DNA of 64,000 nt from CAXTSE01 sp035554115 (GTDB lineage: Bacteria; Actinomycetota; Actinomycetes; Actinomycetales; Microbacteriaceae): NCBI GenBank assembly GCA_035554115.1, contig DATMIW010000013.1, positions 62,001-126,000 of the forward strand, in the 5' to 3' direction. Position numbers and translations under genes: made by a program. Below, piece after piece: positions 10,835-19,764 of this stretch. Each line of letters starts with the position of its first letter. Within the stretch, counting starts at the first letter, position 1. The notes under the pieces are model-generated. The model was not told the DNA's origin. It searched no databases and worked only from the letters and a program-made list of their open reading frames with translations.

Positions 10835-11905
10835 CTAGAACAAGGTGGGTTGCATCCCCGTGGCGGCGCGGGAACTCAGCTCGGCAGCGAGAAGGCGAGC
10901 ACCTCCCGGAGACCCAGCTCTCGGCACCCCTGTCGCGGGATCGCGAGGTACGGGGCGATCGAGTCCATATTTGCGGATCAGAGGCCGAATACGTCGGGCG
11001 AGCCACTTCCGGTAGTCCTTGGAGGCATAGCTCCCGCCTCCATACAGGTCTCGGTACCGAGGCGCGAGGTCCGGATGCTCGCGCGTCAACCAGGCCGCGT
11101 ACCACTCGCGCGCACCCGGTCTCAGGTGCAGCGCAGAGGCGACGACAGAGGATGCCCCGGCTTCCGCGATCATGCCGAGAGCGCGATCCAGATGCTCAGT
11201 GCTGTCGCTCAGATAGGGCAGCACCGGCATCATGAAGACGGAGCACGAGAGACCGGCATCGCGCGCCGCCGTGACCGTTGCCAACCGTGCTGCGGTTGAG
11301 GGGGTTCCGGGCTCGACAGCCTGTTGCAGCTCGTCGTCATAGATCGCGATCGACATGGCGAGATCCACGGGTACCCGCTCGGCGGCCGCCTGAAGCAGGG
11401 GAAGATCGCGCCGCAGCAGGGTGCCCTTCGTCAGGATGCTGAACGGCGTATCAGACGCGGCGAGCGCCGCAATGATGCCGGGCATCAATCGGTAGCGGCC
11501 CTCCGCCCGTTGATACGGGTCGGTGTTGGTACCCAGCGCGACAGGATGCCGACCCCAGCTGGAACGCGCGAGCTCCTTCTGCAGGACTTCGGCCACATTC
11601 ACCTTCACCACGATCTGGGAATCGAAGTCGGACCCCGTGCCGAGGTCGAGGTAGCTGTGGGTGTTGCGGGCATAGCAATAGACACAGGCATGGCTGCAGC
11701 CACGATAGGGGTTGATTGTCCAGCCGAACGGTTGCGAGTTGCCGGAGCCCGGGACATGGTTGAGCGCGCTCTTGGCCAGGACCTCGTGGAAAGTGATTCC
11801 GGCGAACTCGGGGGTCTGCACCGACCTGACCAAGCTGCTCAGCTTGACGAGACCGGGCAGGGTGTCGCGCTGATCGACTGTGATCTCTTGTCCGCTCCAC
11901 CGCAT
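10835..11905 (-). CDS. Rv2578c-family radical SAM protein
   Basis: 356 aa from the ATG at 11903-11905 (MRWSGQEITVDQ); the longer upstream reading frame runs through a dispersed repeat and is not credible. The 4Fe-4S motif is RGCSHACVYCYARNTH (C-x3-C-x2-C) near residue 72, followed by TNTDPYQRAEGRY, typical of the SplB-like/Rv2578c radical SAM group. It binds SAM at the iron-sulfur cluster; its substrate is unknown, although DNA photoproduct lyase relatives exist. It stands between mqo and an orphan regulator. Confidence 0.85.
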   Translation of the reverse strand: MRWSGQEITVDQRDTLPGLVKLSSLVRSVQTPEFAGITFHEVLAKSALNHVPGSGNSQPFGWTINPYRGCSHACVYCYARNTHSYLDLGTGSDFDSQIVVKVNVAEVLQKELARSSWGRHPVALGTNTDPYQRAEGRYRLMPGIIAALAASDTPFSILTKGTLLRRDLPLLQAAAERVPVDLAMSIAIYDDELQQAVEPGTPSTAARLATVTAARDAGLSCSVFMMPVLPYLSDSTEHLDRALGMIAEAGASSVVASALHLRPGAREWYAAWLTREHPDLAPRYRDLYGGGSYASKDYRKWLARRIRPLIRKYGLDRPVPRDPATGVPRAGSPGGARLLAAELSSRAATGMQPTLF

Positions 11906-11951
11906 CCTGGTATTCGAACATACCTTCGAAGGTGCGTCAAGTGCGGCGCGC

Positions 11952-11973
11952 GGCTTGGTCTCGACAGGCTCGA
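11952..11973. repeat. Dispersed repeat family 3 (GTCTCGACAGGCTCGACC-type)
   Basis: GGTCTCGACAGGCTCGACCGG between the radical SAM and mqo genes. The same sequence recurs near 15353, repeatedly inside dnaX (19979-20600) and near 21857. Read on the other strand it encodes VEPVET. Confidence 0.75.
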
Positions 11974-11997
11974 CCGGCAGGGTGCTCGACTGGCGGG

Positions 11998-13470
11998 TTA
12001 GGGACGGATCGCGAGCGCCTTCGCCGTGGACGCGAGAGTCTTCTTCGCCACGGCCTTGCTGCTCGACAGCGGGGCCCCGTAGCTCGGAATCATCTTCACG
12101 AGCTCCGGCTCCCAGCCCGCAAGGCGTTCGGGGAAGCACTTCGCGAGCAGGTCGAGCATGATCGGCACGGCGGTCGAGGCTCCGGGGGACGCCCCGAGAA
12201 GACCAGCGATGCTGCCGTCGGCAGAGGCAACGACCTCGGTGCCGAACTGGATCGTGGGCTTGCCTTTCGCATCCCGCTTCATGATCTGCACCCGCTGGCC
12301 CGCTGTGATGAGGCGCCAGTCGGACCGCTTCGCCTTGGGTGCGAACTCCTGCAGCGCGGCATGCTTCTTGGCGCGCGACTTGAACACCTCACCGACCAGG
12401 TAGCTGACGAGCGACAGGTTGCTAAGCCCGGCACCGATGAAGGTGCCGAGGTTATGCCAGCGCAGAGCCGCGAACAGGTCGGCGTAGGAGCCCGCCTTGA
12501 GGTACTTGGTCGTGAAACCCGCGTACGGGCCGAACATCAGGCTCGGCGTGCCGCCCACGACGCGCGTGTCGAGGTGCGGCACCGACATGGGTGGGGATCC
12601 GACAGCCGCCTTCCCGTAGACCTTGGCAGCATGCTGCGCCACAATCTTCGGGTCGTCGGTGCGGAGGAACTTTCCGCTGATCGGGAAGCCGCCATAGCCG
12701 CGAATCTCGGGGATGCCCGAGCGCTGCAGCAGGTTGAGGGCGGCCCCGCCTGCGCCAACGAACACAAAACGCGCCGTCAGCTCAACGGGAGTGCCGCCGA
12801 CCTCGTGCCGTGCGGTGATCTTCCAGGTGCCGTCGCGGCGGCGCTTGATCCCCGTGACCCGGTGTTCGAGCTTGAGCTTGCCGCCCTGGTGAACGAGACC
12901 TTCGATAAGAAGGCGGGTGAGGGATCCGAAATCGATGTCGGTGCCGGCCACGATGCGGGTCGCGGCGATCGGCTGGGTGCGCTTGCGACCAGGGATCAGC
13001 AGCGGCGCCCACGAACGGATCACCGACGCATCTTCGCTGTATTCAAGTCCGGCAAACAGTGGGTGGTCTTTCAATGCCTCGAAACGCTTCTTCAAGTAGG
13101 CGACGTTGTCGTCGCCCCACACAAAGCTCATGTGCGGAACAGTGTTGATGAACTGCTTCGGCTCGGGCAGAACGCCTTCGTTGACGAGGAACGACCAGAA
13201 CTGACGCGACACCTGGAACTGCTCGTTGACCTTGACGGCGTTGGTGATGTCGATCGTGCCGTCGGCGAGCTCGGGCGTGTAGTTCAGTTCGCAGAGTGCC
13301 GAGTGGCCGGTGCCGGCGTTGTTCCAGGGGCTCGAACTCTCGAGAGCGACGTCACCGAGGCGCTCAAGGATCGTCACCGTCCAGTCGGGTTCGAGCTGCT
13401 TGAGCAGGACACCGAGGGTTGCGCTCATGACGCCTCCCCCGATGAGGACGACATCGATCGCTTCGGTCAC
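11998..13470 (-). CDS. mqo: Malate:quinone oxidoreductase
   Basis: 490 aa FAD-dependent membrane-associated malate dehydrogenase of the TCA cycle, passing electrons to menaquinone. The N-terminal dinucleotide fold DVVLIGGGVMSATLGVLL (residues 5-22) and the segments WNNAGTGHSALCELNYTP (near 51), GGFPISGKFLR and GLLGASPGAS are Mqo signatures. GTG start at 13470. Length matches the family (about 490-500). Monocistronic. Confidence 0.95.
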   Translation of the reverse strand: MTEAIDVVLIGGGVMSATLGVLLKQLEPDWTVTILERLGDVALESSSPWNNAGTGHSALCELNYTPELADGTIDITNAVKVNEQFQVSRQFWSFLVNEGVLPEPKQFINTVPHMSFVWGDDNVAYLKKRFEALKDHPLFAGLEYSEDASVIRSWAPLLIPGRKRTQPIAATRIVAGTDIDFGSLTRLLIEGLVHQGGKLKLEHRVTGIKRRRDGTWKITARHEVGGTPVELTARFVFVGAGGAALNLLQRSGIPEIRGYGGFPISGKFLRTDDPKIVAQHAAKVYGKAAVGSPPMSVPHLDTRVVGGTPSLMFGPYAGFTTKYLKAGSYADLFAALRWHNLGTFIGAGLSNLSLVSYLVGEVFKSRAKKHAALQEFAPKAKRSDWRLITAGQRVQIMKRDAKGKPTIQFGTEVVASADGSIAGLLGASPGASTAVPIMLDLLAKCFPERLAGWEPELVKMIPSYGAPLSSSKAVAKKTLASTAKALAIRP

Positions 13471-13543
13471 TAGGCAATTCTAGAGGCGAAGGTCAGGGGC
13501 CGCCGTGCGCGTCCCGCCTGCGCACCGGTGCCAACAGGTACGC

Positions 13544-13592
13544 CGTTCGCAATCGGATAGCCCTTTCGAAAGACCGCACTGATTGCGATCGG
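13544..13592. repeat. Dispersed palindromic repeat family 1, copy A (degenerate)
   Basis: GTTCGCAATCGG and CTGATTGCGATC flank a centre with CCCTTTCGAAAG. Same arms and TTTCG-like centre as copies at 18276 and 39530. It sits just after the VanZ-like gene stop and may act as its terminator. Confidence 0.6.
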
Positions 13593-13593
13593 G

Positions 13594-14073
13594 TCAGCTG
13601 TCGAGATTCGAGAGCAGGTCCTCGCGTTTCGGGAGCCACGACACCGCTGCCGGCGCGCGCCGGACCCGCCTCGTGCGAATGGCGCTCACGGCGACAACCA
13701 CGAGCACCCCGAGCGTCCCGCCCAGCGAATTGGTCAGCAGATCACTGAGCGAGGGGTACCGGTTCGGCAGGAAGAGCAGCTGCCCGAGTTCGATTCCCGC
13801 CGATACTGCCACGCAGACAATGATCGCGACCAGACGCCAGCGACCGCGCATCAGTGAGGCCAGAAGGATCCCGAACGGCAGGAACAGGATCACATTGGCC
13901 GCCCGCTCGACGAACCGGTAGTCCAGCCAGCCGCATCCGTTCCAACTGCACCAACCGGCTACCTCCCAGATGGAGCCGTCGACCCCGCGGTCTATCGTGT
14001 GCGGCCAGAACCCGATCAACGCCAGAGCGACGAGATACATCGCAAAAAGGGCGACGAGGACGGGACGGGGCAC
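13594..14073 (-). CDS. VanZ-like membrane protein
   Basis: About 159 aa if the GTG at 14071-14073 is used; the start is uncertain because the frame is open further upstream. Four hydrophobic segments: PRPVLVALFAMYLVALALIG, NVILFLPFGILLASLM, WRLVAIIVCVAVSAGIELGQ and GGTLGVLVVVAVSAI, with the VanZ hallmark FLPFG and the SLSDLLTNSLGG segment. VanZ-like proteins are small integral membrane proteins of unclear function, one being linked to teicoplanin resistance. Single gene. Confidence 0.8.
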   Translation of the reverse strand: MPRPVLVALFAMYLVALALIGFWPHTIDRGVDGSIWEVAGWCSWNGCGWLDYRFVERAANVILFLPFGILLASLMRGRWRLVAIIVCVAVSAGIELGQLLFLPNRYPSLSDLLTNSLGGTLGVLVVVAVSAIRTRRVRRAPAAVSWLPKREDLLSNLDS

Positions 14074-14164
14074 CCCGTGATGGTAGCTGTTTCTCCTGTG
14101 TGGGCTAGGGGCTGGCGGGCATGGGCCAGCGCCGCGCCCGCGTCTGCTCCCGCGCTGCACAAAC

Positions 14165-14200
14165 TGGCAGGCGCCGCACAAACATTCGTGGCGCCTGCCA
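14165..14200. terminator. 11-bp inverted repeat downstream of asd
   Basis: TGGCAGGCGCC (14165-14175) and GGCGCCTGCCA (14190-14200), a perfect match with a 14-nt loop. It lies 40 bp beyond the asd stop on the minus strand. There is no T-run, so it is either a weak or Rho-assisted terminator, or an RNA-stabilising hairpin. Confidence 0.5.
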
Positions 14201-14239
14201 ACTTCCACGGCGCAAACCGCGAACGGGCGGGGGCGGTAG

Positions 14240-15313
14240 TTACGCGGCGGGGGCCGCGAGCTGCGCTGCGACCAGTTCGGCAATCTGCACCGCGTTCAGT
14301 GCCGCACCCTTACGCAGATTGTCGTTCGAGATGAAGAGCGCGAGCCCACGGTTTCCGGGAACACCCTCGTCTTGACGGACGCGACCCACCAGGCTGGGAT
14401 CGTTGCCGGCCGCGTCGAGGGGGGTCGGGACATCCATCAGGTGCACTCCGGGCGCGTGGACGAGAAGCTCACGGGCACGCTCGGGAGTGAGCTCGCGCGC
14501 GAATTCGGCGTTGATGCTGAGCGAGTGGCCCGTGAAGACGGGAACTCGCACGCAGGTGCCGCTGACAAGCAACTCGGGCAGCTCGAGAATCTTGCGGCTC
14601 TCGTTGCGCAGCTTCTTCTCTTCGTCGGTTTCGTAGAGCCCGTCATCGACAATCGAACCGGCCAGCGGCACGACGTTGAAGGCGATGTTCTTGGGGAAGG
14701 CCTTGGCCGCCGGCAATTTCACGGCATGGCCGTCGTGCACGAGGTCGATCGCATGGCCGCTCTCGACGGCAACAGTTGCCTGTTCGAGGAGCTCTTCACC
14801 GCCGATAAGGCCCGCCCCCGACACAGCCTGATAGGTGGACACAATGAGACGCTGCAGGCCTGCCTCAGCGTGCAGGACCTTCAGCACCGGCATGGCGGCC
14901 ATGGTCGTGCAGTTGGGGTTCGCGACGATGCCCTTGCCGGATCCGGTGGTGGCCCGCGCGATAGCGTGCGGGTTGACCTCGCTGACCACGAGAGGCACGT
15001 CGGGGTCCATGCGCCAGGCGCTCGAGTTGTCGATCACCAGCACTCCCGCCGCAGCGAAGCGGGGAGCCTGCACCCGCGACATGGTGGCGCCCGCCGAGAA
15101 GATGGCGACATCCAAGCCGGTCGGATCGGCCACAGCTGTGTCTTCGACGACTACGTCGACCCCACGGAAACTCAGCGTCGAGCCCGCGCTGCGCGCGCTG
15201 GCGAAGAAGCGAATCTCGGCAATCGGGAACTCGCGCTCCTCAAGGAGGCGGCGCACGACCGCTCCGACCTGACCGGTGGCGCCCACAACGCCCAGACGAA
15301 TGCCGTTACCCAT
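14240..15313 (-). CDS. asd: Aspartate-semialdehyde dehydrogenase
   Basis: 357 aa from the ATG at 15311-15313 (MGNGIRLGVVGATGQVG). It reduces aspartyl phosphate to aspartate semialdehyde with NADPH, for lysine, threonine, methionine and diaminopimelate. N-terminal NADP fold GATGQVG, catalytic cysteine in VANPNCTTMA, and the CVRVPVFTGHSLSI segment with active-site residues. It lies downstream of lysC with a 62-bp gap containing a family 3 repeat; the pair is the usual actinobacterial ask-asd unit. Confidence 0.96.
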   Translation of the reverse strand: MGNGIRLGVVGATGQVGAVVRRLLEEREFPIAEIRFFASARSAGSTLSFRGVDVVVEDTAVADPTGLDVAIFSAGATMSRVQAPRFAAAGVLVIDNSSAWRMDPDVPLVVSEVNPHAIARATTGSGKGIVANPNCTTMAAMPVLKVLHAEAGLQRLIVSTYQAVSGAGLIGGEELLEQATVAVESGHAIDLVHDGHAVKLPAAKAFPKNIAFNVVPLAGSIVDDGLYETDEEKKLRNESRKILELPELLVSGTCVRVPVFTGHSLSINAEFARELTPERARELLVHAPGVHLMDVPTPLDAAGNDPSLVGRVRQDEGVPGNRGLALFISNDNLRKGAALNAVQIAELVAAQLAAPAA

Positions 15314-15352
15314 GCAGGCAAGGTTACCGGCGCCGCGGGAGTGCGGCTGGCC

Positions 15353-15375
15353 GTCGACAGGCTCGACCGGCGGAG
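15353..15375. repeat. Dispersed repeat family 3
   Basis: GTCGACAGGCTCGACCGGCG between lysC and asd. It matches copies at 11952 and within dnaX. Confidence 0.7.
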
Positions 15376-16647
15376 CTACCGACCGGTGCCGCCGTGGACC
15401 ACGGCTTCGGCTTCGCCGTCGAGACCGAATGCGGTGTGGACGACGCGCATGGCCTCGTGCAGGGTGTCGGCTCGGGTGACAACCGAGATCCGGATCTCGG
15501 AGGTGGAGATCATCTCGATGTTGATTCCGGCATCCGATAGGCACCGGAACAGCTGGGCCGAAACGCCCGCACTCGTGCGCATACCGGCTCCGACGACGGC
15601 GAGCTTGCCGATCTGGTCGTCGTATTGCAGAGATGCGAAGCCCAGCGCAGGCTGTTCGGCACGCAGGATCGCAAGGACCTTCTCACCCTCGGCCTGCGGC
15701 AGCGTAAAGGAAATGTCGGTGACGCCGGTCGCTGCGGCCGAGACGTTCTGCACGATCATGTCGATGTTGGCGCCCGTTTTGGCGACGCTGGTGAAGATGT
15801 CGGCAGCCTTGCCCGGCACATCCGGAACCCCGACGACCGTGATTTTTGCCTCGTTGAGATCGCCAGCAACCCCGGTGATGATCGGCTCTTCCACGTTGAC
15901 TCCTTCAAGGCCCTGATTCGGCACAACCCAGGTGCCTTCGGTGGTGGTGAACGACGAGCGCACGTGCAGCGTCACACCGTGGCGGCGAGCGTATTCGACG
16001 GCCCGGATGTACAGCACTTTGGCGCCGCCCGCGGCCAGCTCGAGCATCTCTTCGCTCGTGATTCGGTCGATCTTGCGGGCCTTCGGAACGACGCGCGGAT
16101 CGGCGGTGTAGACGCCGTCGACATCCGTGTAGATCTCGCAGACATCCGCGTTCAGGGCGGCGGCGAGCGCGACCGCTGTCGTGTCGGATCCGCCTCGACC
16201 AAGAGTCGTGATGTCGCGGCTGTCGCGGCTGAACCCTTGGAAGCCGGCAACGATGACTATCGCTCCGTCGTCGAGCGCCTCACGAAGCCGCACCGGGGTG
16301 ACAGCAACGATGCGGGCGGAGCCGTGACGCGCATCCGTGATCATGCCGGCCTGGCTGCCGGTGTACGACCGCGCGTCAACACCCATGCTCTTGATCGCCA
16401 TCGCGAGCAGCGCCATCGAGGTGCGCTCGCCCGTGGTGAGCAGCATGTCGAGTTCGCGGGCGTCGGGGATAGGCGTGACCTGGTGGGCGAGGTCGAGCAG
16501 CTCGTCGGTGGTGTCGCCCATCGCGCTCACCGCGACCACGACGTCATTGCCGGCCTTGCGCGCCTCCACGACACGTCGAGCGACGCGCTTGATGCTCTCA
16601 GCGTCGGCGACACTGGAGCCGCCGTACTTTTGCACGATGAGACTCAC
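15376..16647 (-). CDS. lysC: Aspartate kinase
   Basis: 423 aa from the GTG at 16645-16647, preceded by GGAG 7 bases upstream; this matches the usual N-terminus (VSLIVQKYGGSSVA). Phosphorylates aspartate at the head of the lysine/threonine/methionine branch. Kinase core KYGGSS (about 7-12), GFQGFSRD and GRGGSDTTAVALA, then two C-terminal ACT domains (about 265-420) that bind lysine/threonine for feedback control. An internal start for a beta subunit is possible, as in other Gram-positives. Confidence 0.96.
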   Translation of the reverse strand: MSLIVQKYGGSSVADAESIKRVARRVVEARKAGNDVVVAVSAMGDTTDELLDLAHQVTPIPDARELDMLLTTGERTSMALLAMAIKSMGVDARSYTGSQAGMITDARHGSARIVAVTPVRLREALDDGAIVIVAGFQGFSRDSRDITTLGRGGSDTTAVALAAALNADVCEIYTDVDGVYTADPRVVPKARKIDRITSEEMLELAAGGAKVLYIRAVEYARRHGVTLHVRSSFTTTEGTWVVPNQGLEGVNVEEPIITGVAGDLNEAKITVVGVPDVPGKAADIFTSVAKTGANIDMIVQNVSAAATGVTDISFTLPQAEGEKVLAILRAEQPALGFASLQYDDQIGKLAVVGAGMRTSAGVSAQLFRCLSDAGINIEMISTSEIRISVVTRADTLHEAMRVVHTAFGLDGEAEAVVHGGTGR

Positions 16648-16714
16648 GGGCGACTCCTGAGGACGGGACCGCAACAGTCTACCGACGGCTAGCGAGGTCG
16701 AATGACGACGACCG

Positions 16715-16742
16715 TTGACATATAACTATCCGATCGGATAAT
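16715..16742 (+). promoter_or_regulatory. Promoter and operator of O-demethylase gene 1
   Basis: Consensus -35 TTGACA (16715-16720), 16-bp spacer, -10 GATAAT (16737-16742). The inverted repeat ACTATCC-GATC-GGATAAT (16725-16742), containing the perfect 14-bp palindrome TATCCGATCGGATA, covers most of the spacer and the -10, the ideal place for a repressor. A near-identical site (same half-sites, same 4-bp spacer) lies at 63116-63133 beside the TetR gene. Confidence 0.75.
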
Positions 16743-16813
16743 TTCATGGCGAGCGATCCATCCGTCTCACAACGTGCCCATGCCCTCCGCATGCAACGAC
16801 GCAAAGGAACACG

Positions 16814-18241
16814 ATGTCCGGCAATCTTCCTGACCTCAGCGACACAACCCTCGAGAAGCTGGGAGCCTCCGGCGCCACGCTGGCCGAGCTGCTCGAGGCC
16901 AACCCCAATCCGGTTCGCGCGCTGCGATCGATCCCCTACACCCGCCCGACGGCGCCGTCACCGCTCGTTCTCGAGTACAGCAACTGGACGCTCGAGCAGG
17001 CCTCCTGGCGCGAATCAGTCTCCCTCTTGCACCAGTCCGAGCACATGTCCACGGTGTTCATCACGGGTCCGGATGCGCACGCCTTCCTCAGCCGCCTCGC
17101 CGTGAACTCCTTCGCGAAATTCACCCCCGGCCGCGCGAAGCAGTTCATCCCGACCAACGGCGAGGGCTACATGCTCGGCGACGGCATCCTCGTCTACATG
17201 GAGGAGGAGAGCTTCCAGCTCATCATCGACCCGGCGGTTGCCCTGTGGGTCGAGTTCCAGGCCGAGATCGGCACCGACAACGTCAAGGTCGTCTCGGATC
17301 ACCCGCGCCACTGGTACTACCCGCTTCGCGAGAAGGACCCGGTGCTCTACCGCTACGAAATCCAGGGTCCGGATGCCATGAAGGTCATGGAGGTGGCCCT
17401 CGGCGAGCCGGCGCCCGACACCAAGTTCTTCCACCTCACCCAGATCACGATTGCCGGACGGACGGTGAACGCCCTGCGCCACGGCATGGCGGGGCAGCCC
17501 GGTTTCGAGCTGTTCGGCCCCTACGCCGACGGCGAAGCAGTACGTGAGGCACTGCTCGAGGCGGGCAAGCCGTTCGGCATCACGCCCATCGGCTCGATCG
17601 CCTATATGTCGAGCAATCTGGAATCGGGATGGCTCACCATCGAGCTCCCCGCCGTCTTCACCGGGGAATCGACCAAGGCCTACCGCGAGTGGCTCCCAGC
17701 GGCAACCGTTGGCGTCATCGGAGGCAGTTTTGACTCCGAGAACATCGAGGACTACTACGTCACGCCGTTCGACCTCGGTTACGGGCCTTTCATCGACTTC
17801 GAGCACGAGTTCATCGGCCGGGAGGCCCTGCTCGCCCTTCGCGACAAGCCGCATCGCGAGAAGGTCACTCTCATCTGGGATGAGGACGACTTCGCCTCCC
17901 TGTTCCACGACCTCATCAGCCCCGACACGGGTCTGCCGCCGCAGCGCCGCGCCCTGCACGACACCAGTTATACGGTCAAGCAGTACGACGCCGTGCAGTC
18001 CAACGGGAAGACCGTGGGGATCGCGGTGCAGTCGGCATATGTGGCCCCCGACCGCCGCTTCATCTCGCTCGCTCTCGTCGACCCGGAGTTCGCGGAGCCG
18101 GGGACGGAGCTGACCTTCCTCTGGGGCGACAGCACCACTATCCCGCGACCTGAGATCGAGCCGCATCGCCAGGTGTCGGTGCGCGTGACAGTTGCCCCGA
18201 CGCCGTTCTCGGCTTTCGCACGCGAGAACTACCGCAAGTAG
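16814..18241 (+). CDS. LigM/DesA-like tetrahydrofolate-dependent O-demethylase (copy 1)
   Basis: 475 aa, GcvT/aminomethyltransferase fold. Much longer than glycine-cleavage T protein (about 370) and the same length as LigM and DesA, which move the methyl group of vanillate or syringate to tetrahydrofolate. Shared family blocks: EYSNWTLEQ (residue 54), YEIQGPDAMKV, ALRHGMAGQPGFELFGP, AYMSSNLESGW (tyrosine 264, aligned with an active-site tyrosine of LigM) and EDYYVTPFDLGYG. Good ribosome-binding site AAAGGA. It is transcribed against the surrounding lysC and recR genes, suggesting insertion. The real substrate is unknown; an aromatic methyl ether is inferred from the rest of the window. Confidence 0.82.
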   Translation: MSGNLPDLSDTTLEKLGASGATLAELLEANPNPVRALRSIPYTRPTAPSPLVLEYSNWTLEQASWRESVSLLHQSEHMSTVFITGPDAHAFLSRLAVNSFAKFTPGRAKQFIPTNGEGYMLGDGILVYMEEESFQLIIDPAVALWVEFQAEIGTDNVKVVSDHPRHWYYPLREKDPVLYRYEIQGPDAMKVMEVALGEPAPDTKFFHLTQITIAGRTVNALRHGMAGQPGFELFGPYADGEAVREALLEAGKPFGITPIGSIAYMSSNLESGWLTIELPAVFTGESTKAYREWLPAATVGVIGGSFDSENIEDYYVTPFDLGYGPFIDFEHEFIGREALLALRDKPHREKVTLIWDEDDFASLFHDLISPDTGLPPQRRALHDTSYTVKQYDAVQSNGKTVGIAVQSAYVAPDRRFISLALVDPEFAEPGTELTFLWGDSTTIPRPEIEPHRQVSVRVTVAPTPFSAFARENYRK

Positions 18242-18275
18242 TCGCGCGACCGGCGAACCACGCCGACGGTCGGGC

Positions 18276-18323
18276 CGTTCGCAATCCGCGGAGCTTTTCG
18301 CACGACTCCGTGGATTGCGAACG
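18276..18323. repeat. Dispersed palindromic repeat family 1, copy B
   Basis: Perfect 12-bp arms CGTTCGCAATCC (18276-18287) and GGATTGCGAACG (18312-18323), with an inner GGAG/CTCC stem and TTTTCG centre. It lies 35 bp after the demethylase 1 stop, between convergent genes, and may serve as terminator. Confidence 0.75.
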
Positions 18324-18347
18324 CCACCCCGGATGGCGCTCGCCCAG

Positions 18348-19166
18348 TCAGGCGGAGGCGGCTCCGCGATCCAGGATCCCCGCGACGAACTCTGCCGTGT
18401 CGTGCCATCCCTCGACGGCGTAGCAGGCAACCCCCATCGCTTTGACGGGATAGTCGTTGCCGTCGGGGTCGAGGCGGTCACCGACGAACAGCATGTCGTC
18501 GAGCGCAATCCCGGTGAGTTCAGCCAGGCGGTTCATTCCATAGGCTTTGTCGATTCCGCGCCGGGTGATGTCGACGCTGGTCGAGCCTCCCGACCGCACC
18601 TCCAGCTCGGGAAGGAGGGCCTGCACAGCGGCACGCAGCGTGTTTTTGTTCTCGCCGGTCGGATCCCAGGCCTTCTTGGCGTCGACCGGAGCCTCCTGGC
18701 CGAGAGCGGAGAAGGTGATCTGCGATCCGCGGTTCTCGAGAATGGGGCCCCAGGTTTCGCTTTCCCAGTAGCCCAGCCGCCGCGCCTCAGACTCGACGAC
18801 AGCGAGCGCCGCCTGCGCCTGCTCGTCGCTGAGGTTTTCAGCGTATTGACATTCCCAGTCTCCGTCGCGGAAGAGGAAGTACTGGGTTCCGCAGGTGGGC
18901 ATTAGGTGGAGGCGGGCCAGCGCTTCCGGGTTGCCGGCGGGGAGGCGATCGATGAGCTGCATCCGGAACTGCCCGATCTGACCGCCGGAGATGACGCACA
19001 CCTCGGTGACCTCCAACAGTCGCACGAGAAGGTCTGCCATTCGCGGGTCGATTGGCGACTTCGAGGGGGCGAGGGTGTCGTCGAGGTCGAAGGCGACGAG
19101 GGAGGGGATGGCCGCAGTAGTGGTCACAGTTCCAGTGTGCCAGCGGTCGGTGGGTTCAGGATTCAC
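18348..19166 (-). CDS. HAD-IIB family phosphatase (phosphomannomutase/sucrose-phosphatase-like)
   Basis: 272 aa from GTG 19164-19166, which overlaps the recR stop (GTGA); an alternative GTG is at 19125-19127 right before the conserved domain. HAD motif I is FDLDDTLAPS (about residue 25), motif II ISGG, and motif IV LFVGDRLDPDGNDYP near 228. The C2B cap is of the sugar-phosphatase/eukaryotic phosphomannomutase-like type. The substrate is unidentified. It is in line with recR-dnaX. Confidence 0.85.
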   Translation of the reverse strand: MNPEPTDRWHTGTVTTTAAIPSLVAFDLDDTLAPSKSPIDPRMADLLVRLLEVTEVCVISGGQIGQFRMQLIDRLPAGNPEALARLHLMPTCGTQYFLFRDGDWECQYAENLSDEQAQAALAVVESEARRLGYWESETWGPILENRGSQITFSALGQEAPVDAKKAWDPTGENKNTLRAAVQALLPELEVRSGGSTSVDITRRGIDKAYGMNRLAELTGIALDDMLFVGDRLDPDGNDYPVKAMGVACYAVEGWHDTAEFVAGILDRGAASA

Positions 19167-19762
19167 GATTCGACGACGCGGCGGCCTTCGAATGCGCGGC
19201 CCAGGGTGACCTCGTCGGCGTATTCGAGGTCGCCTCCGACGGGCAGTCCGGATGCGAGACGCGTCACCCGCAAACCCGGTTGCTGCAGGAGCCGGGTCAA
19301 GTAGGTCGCCGTCGCTTCCCCCTCGAGGTTGGGGTCCGTTGCGATGATGACCTCGGTGACCGTGGCGTCGGCGAGGCGCTGGACGAGCTGGGCGAACCGG
19401 AGGTCGTCGGGGCCGATGCCATCGATGGGGCTGAGCGCACCGCCGAGCACGTGATAGAGCCCGCGGAACTCGCGAGTTCTTTCGATCGCCGCGACGTCTT
19501 TGGCCTCTTCGACAACGCAGATGACGGCGTGGCTGCGCCGCGGGTCACGGCAGATTGTGCAGGTCTCTTGCTCGGTAACGTTGCCGCAGATATTGCAGAA
19601 GCGCACCTTTTCGCGCACCTCGGCGAGAACTTCAGACAGCCGCGTGGTGTCGAAACTTTGGGTCGTGAGGATATGGAAGGCGATGCGCTGCGCCGACTTG
19701 GGACCGATGCCGGGAAGACGACCGAGCTCGTCGATGAGTTCTTGAACTATGCCCTCGTACAC
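19163..19762 (-). CDS. recR: Recombination protein RecR
   Basis: 199 aa, full length. RecR clamps DNA with RecFO during recombinational repair. Helix-hairpin-helix LGRLPGIGPKSAQRIAFHIL (12-31), zinc finger CNICGNVTEQETCTIC (about 57-72) and Toprim domain VVEEAKDVAAIERT through TEVIIATDPNLEGEATATYL. It follows dnaX with only a 2-bp gap, the common dnaX-recR operon; the short ybaB gene often found between them is missing. Confidence 0.96.
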   Translation of the reverse strand: MYEGIVQELIDELGRLPGIGPKSAQRIAFHILTTQSFDTTRLSEVLAEVREKVRFCNICGNVTEQETCTICRDPRRSHAVICVVEEAKDVAAIERTREFRGLYHVLGGALSPIDGIGPDDLRFAQLVQRLADATVTEVIIATDPNLEGEATATYLTRLLQQPGLRVTRLASGLPVGGDLEYADEVTLGRAFEGRRVVES

Positions 19763-19764
19763 GC

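Noticed and set aside
11906..12139. Longer N-terminus for the radical SAM protein
   Set aside because: The extra 78 codons run through a dispersed repeat and the mqo 3-prime end and resemble no family; ATG at 11905 fits known homologues.
16746..16813. Possible leader peptide in front of demethylase 1 (ATG at 16746)
   Set aside because: No ribosome-binding site before it and the frame runs on into the demethylase gene as a shadow.
16814..18241. Glycine-cleavage T protein (gcvT) as name for the four GcvT-fold genes
   Set aside because: Lengths of about 454-475 aa, LigM/DesA-type blocks, and no gcvH or gcvP nearby argue against glycine cleavage.
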